In this document: positions 8,082 to 8,088 of the stretch, piece by piece
Layout: each line of letters opens with the position of its first letter
Position numbering within the stretch: the stretch's first letter is position 1
Source of the DNA: Erythrobacter sp. UBA2510
GTDB lineage: Bacteria; Pseudomonadota; Alphaproteobacteria; Sphingomonadales; Sphingomonadaceae
Assembly: GCA_002341345.1 (NCBI GenBank)
Contig: DDNW01000199.1
Coordinates: 6,937 to 15,024 of the forward strand
Length of the DNA: 8,088 nucleotides
Direction of reading: 5' to 3'
Program-made: the position numbers and the translations under genes
The notes under the pieces: generated by a model
The model's input: only the letters and a program-made list of their open reading frames with translations
Databases searched by the model: none
What the model was told of the DNA's origin: nothing

Positions 8082-8088
8082 CGACTTG

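Overview
The window is GC-rich, densely packed bacterial DNA. It most likely comes from an alphaproteobacterium of the Sphingomonadales/Erythrobacteraceae type. That placement is inferred from the FtsH sequence, the short single-domain mannose-6-phosphate isomerase and the TolB-like/TPR regulator. No rRNA, tRNA, CRISPR, insertion sequence or phage gene was seen.

Layout, left to right. (1) Bases 1-1147, + strand: the 3' part of a TolB/FlgO-like plus TPR protein whose N-terminal output domain lies outside the window. (2) 1180-3126, - strand, convergent with it: ftsH, complete in length and in one frame but interrupted by a single in-frame TAG at 2527-2529, six codons before the Walker A motif. 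(3) 3271-6467, - strand: a tight three-gene operon with 20-21 nt gaps. In transcription order it encodes a TauE/SafE-family membrane transporter, a HisC-fold PLP enzyme with a twin-arginine signal, and a secreted NHL beta-propeller. The propeller carries the residues expected of a peptidyl-alpha-hydroxyglycine amidating lyase (PAL). (4) 6468-6864: a comparatively AT-rich regulatory region with a perfect 16-bp palindrome, a spaced dyad over the -35 region of a TATAAT promoter, a possible 36-residue membrane mini-protein and a possible extended -10 promoter for the next gene. (5) 6865-7671, + strand: manA, a class I mannose-6-phosphate isomerase. (6) 7668-8027, - strand: a stand-alone ModE-type winged-helix DNA-binding protein. 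Its stop codon and that of manA lie in the same CTAG.

The ordinary genes are ftsH (membrane protein quality control), manA (mannose supply for surface sugars) and the two regulators. The least ordinary part is the operon: two of its three products carry export signals and the third is a membrane transporter. This suggests an uncharacterised extracytoplasmic pathway using a PLP enzyme and a Zn-dependent PAL-like lyase. The other item needing attention is the ftsH stop codon. TAG serves as the normal stop of four other genes here, so recoding is unlikely; a sequencing error, a recent mutation, or a second ftsH copy elsewhere are the realistic explanations.
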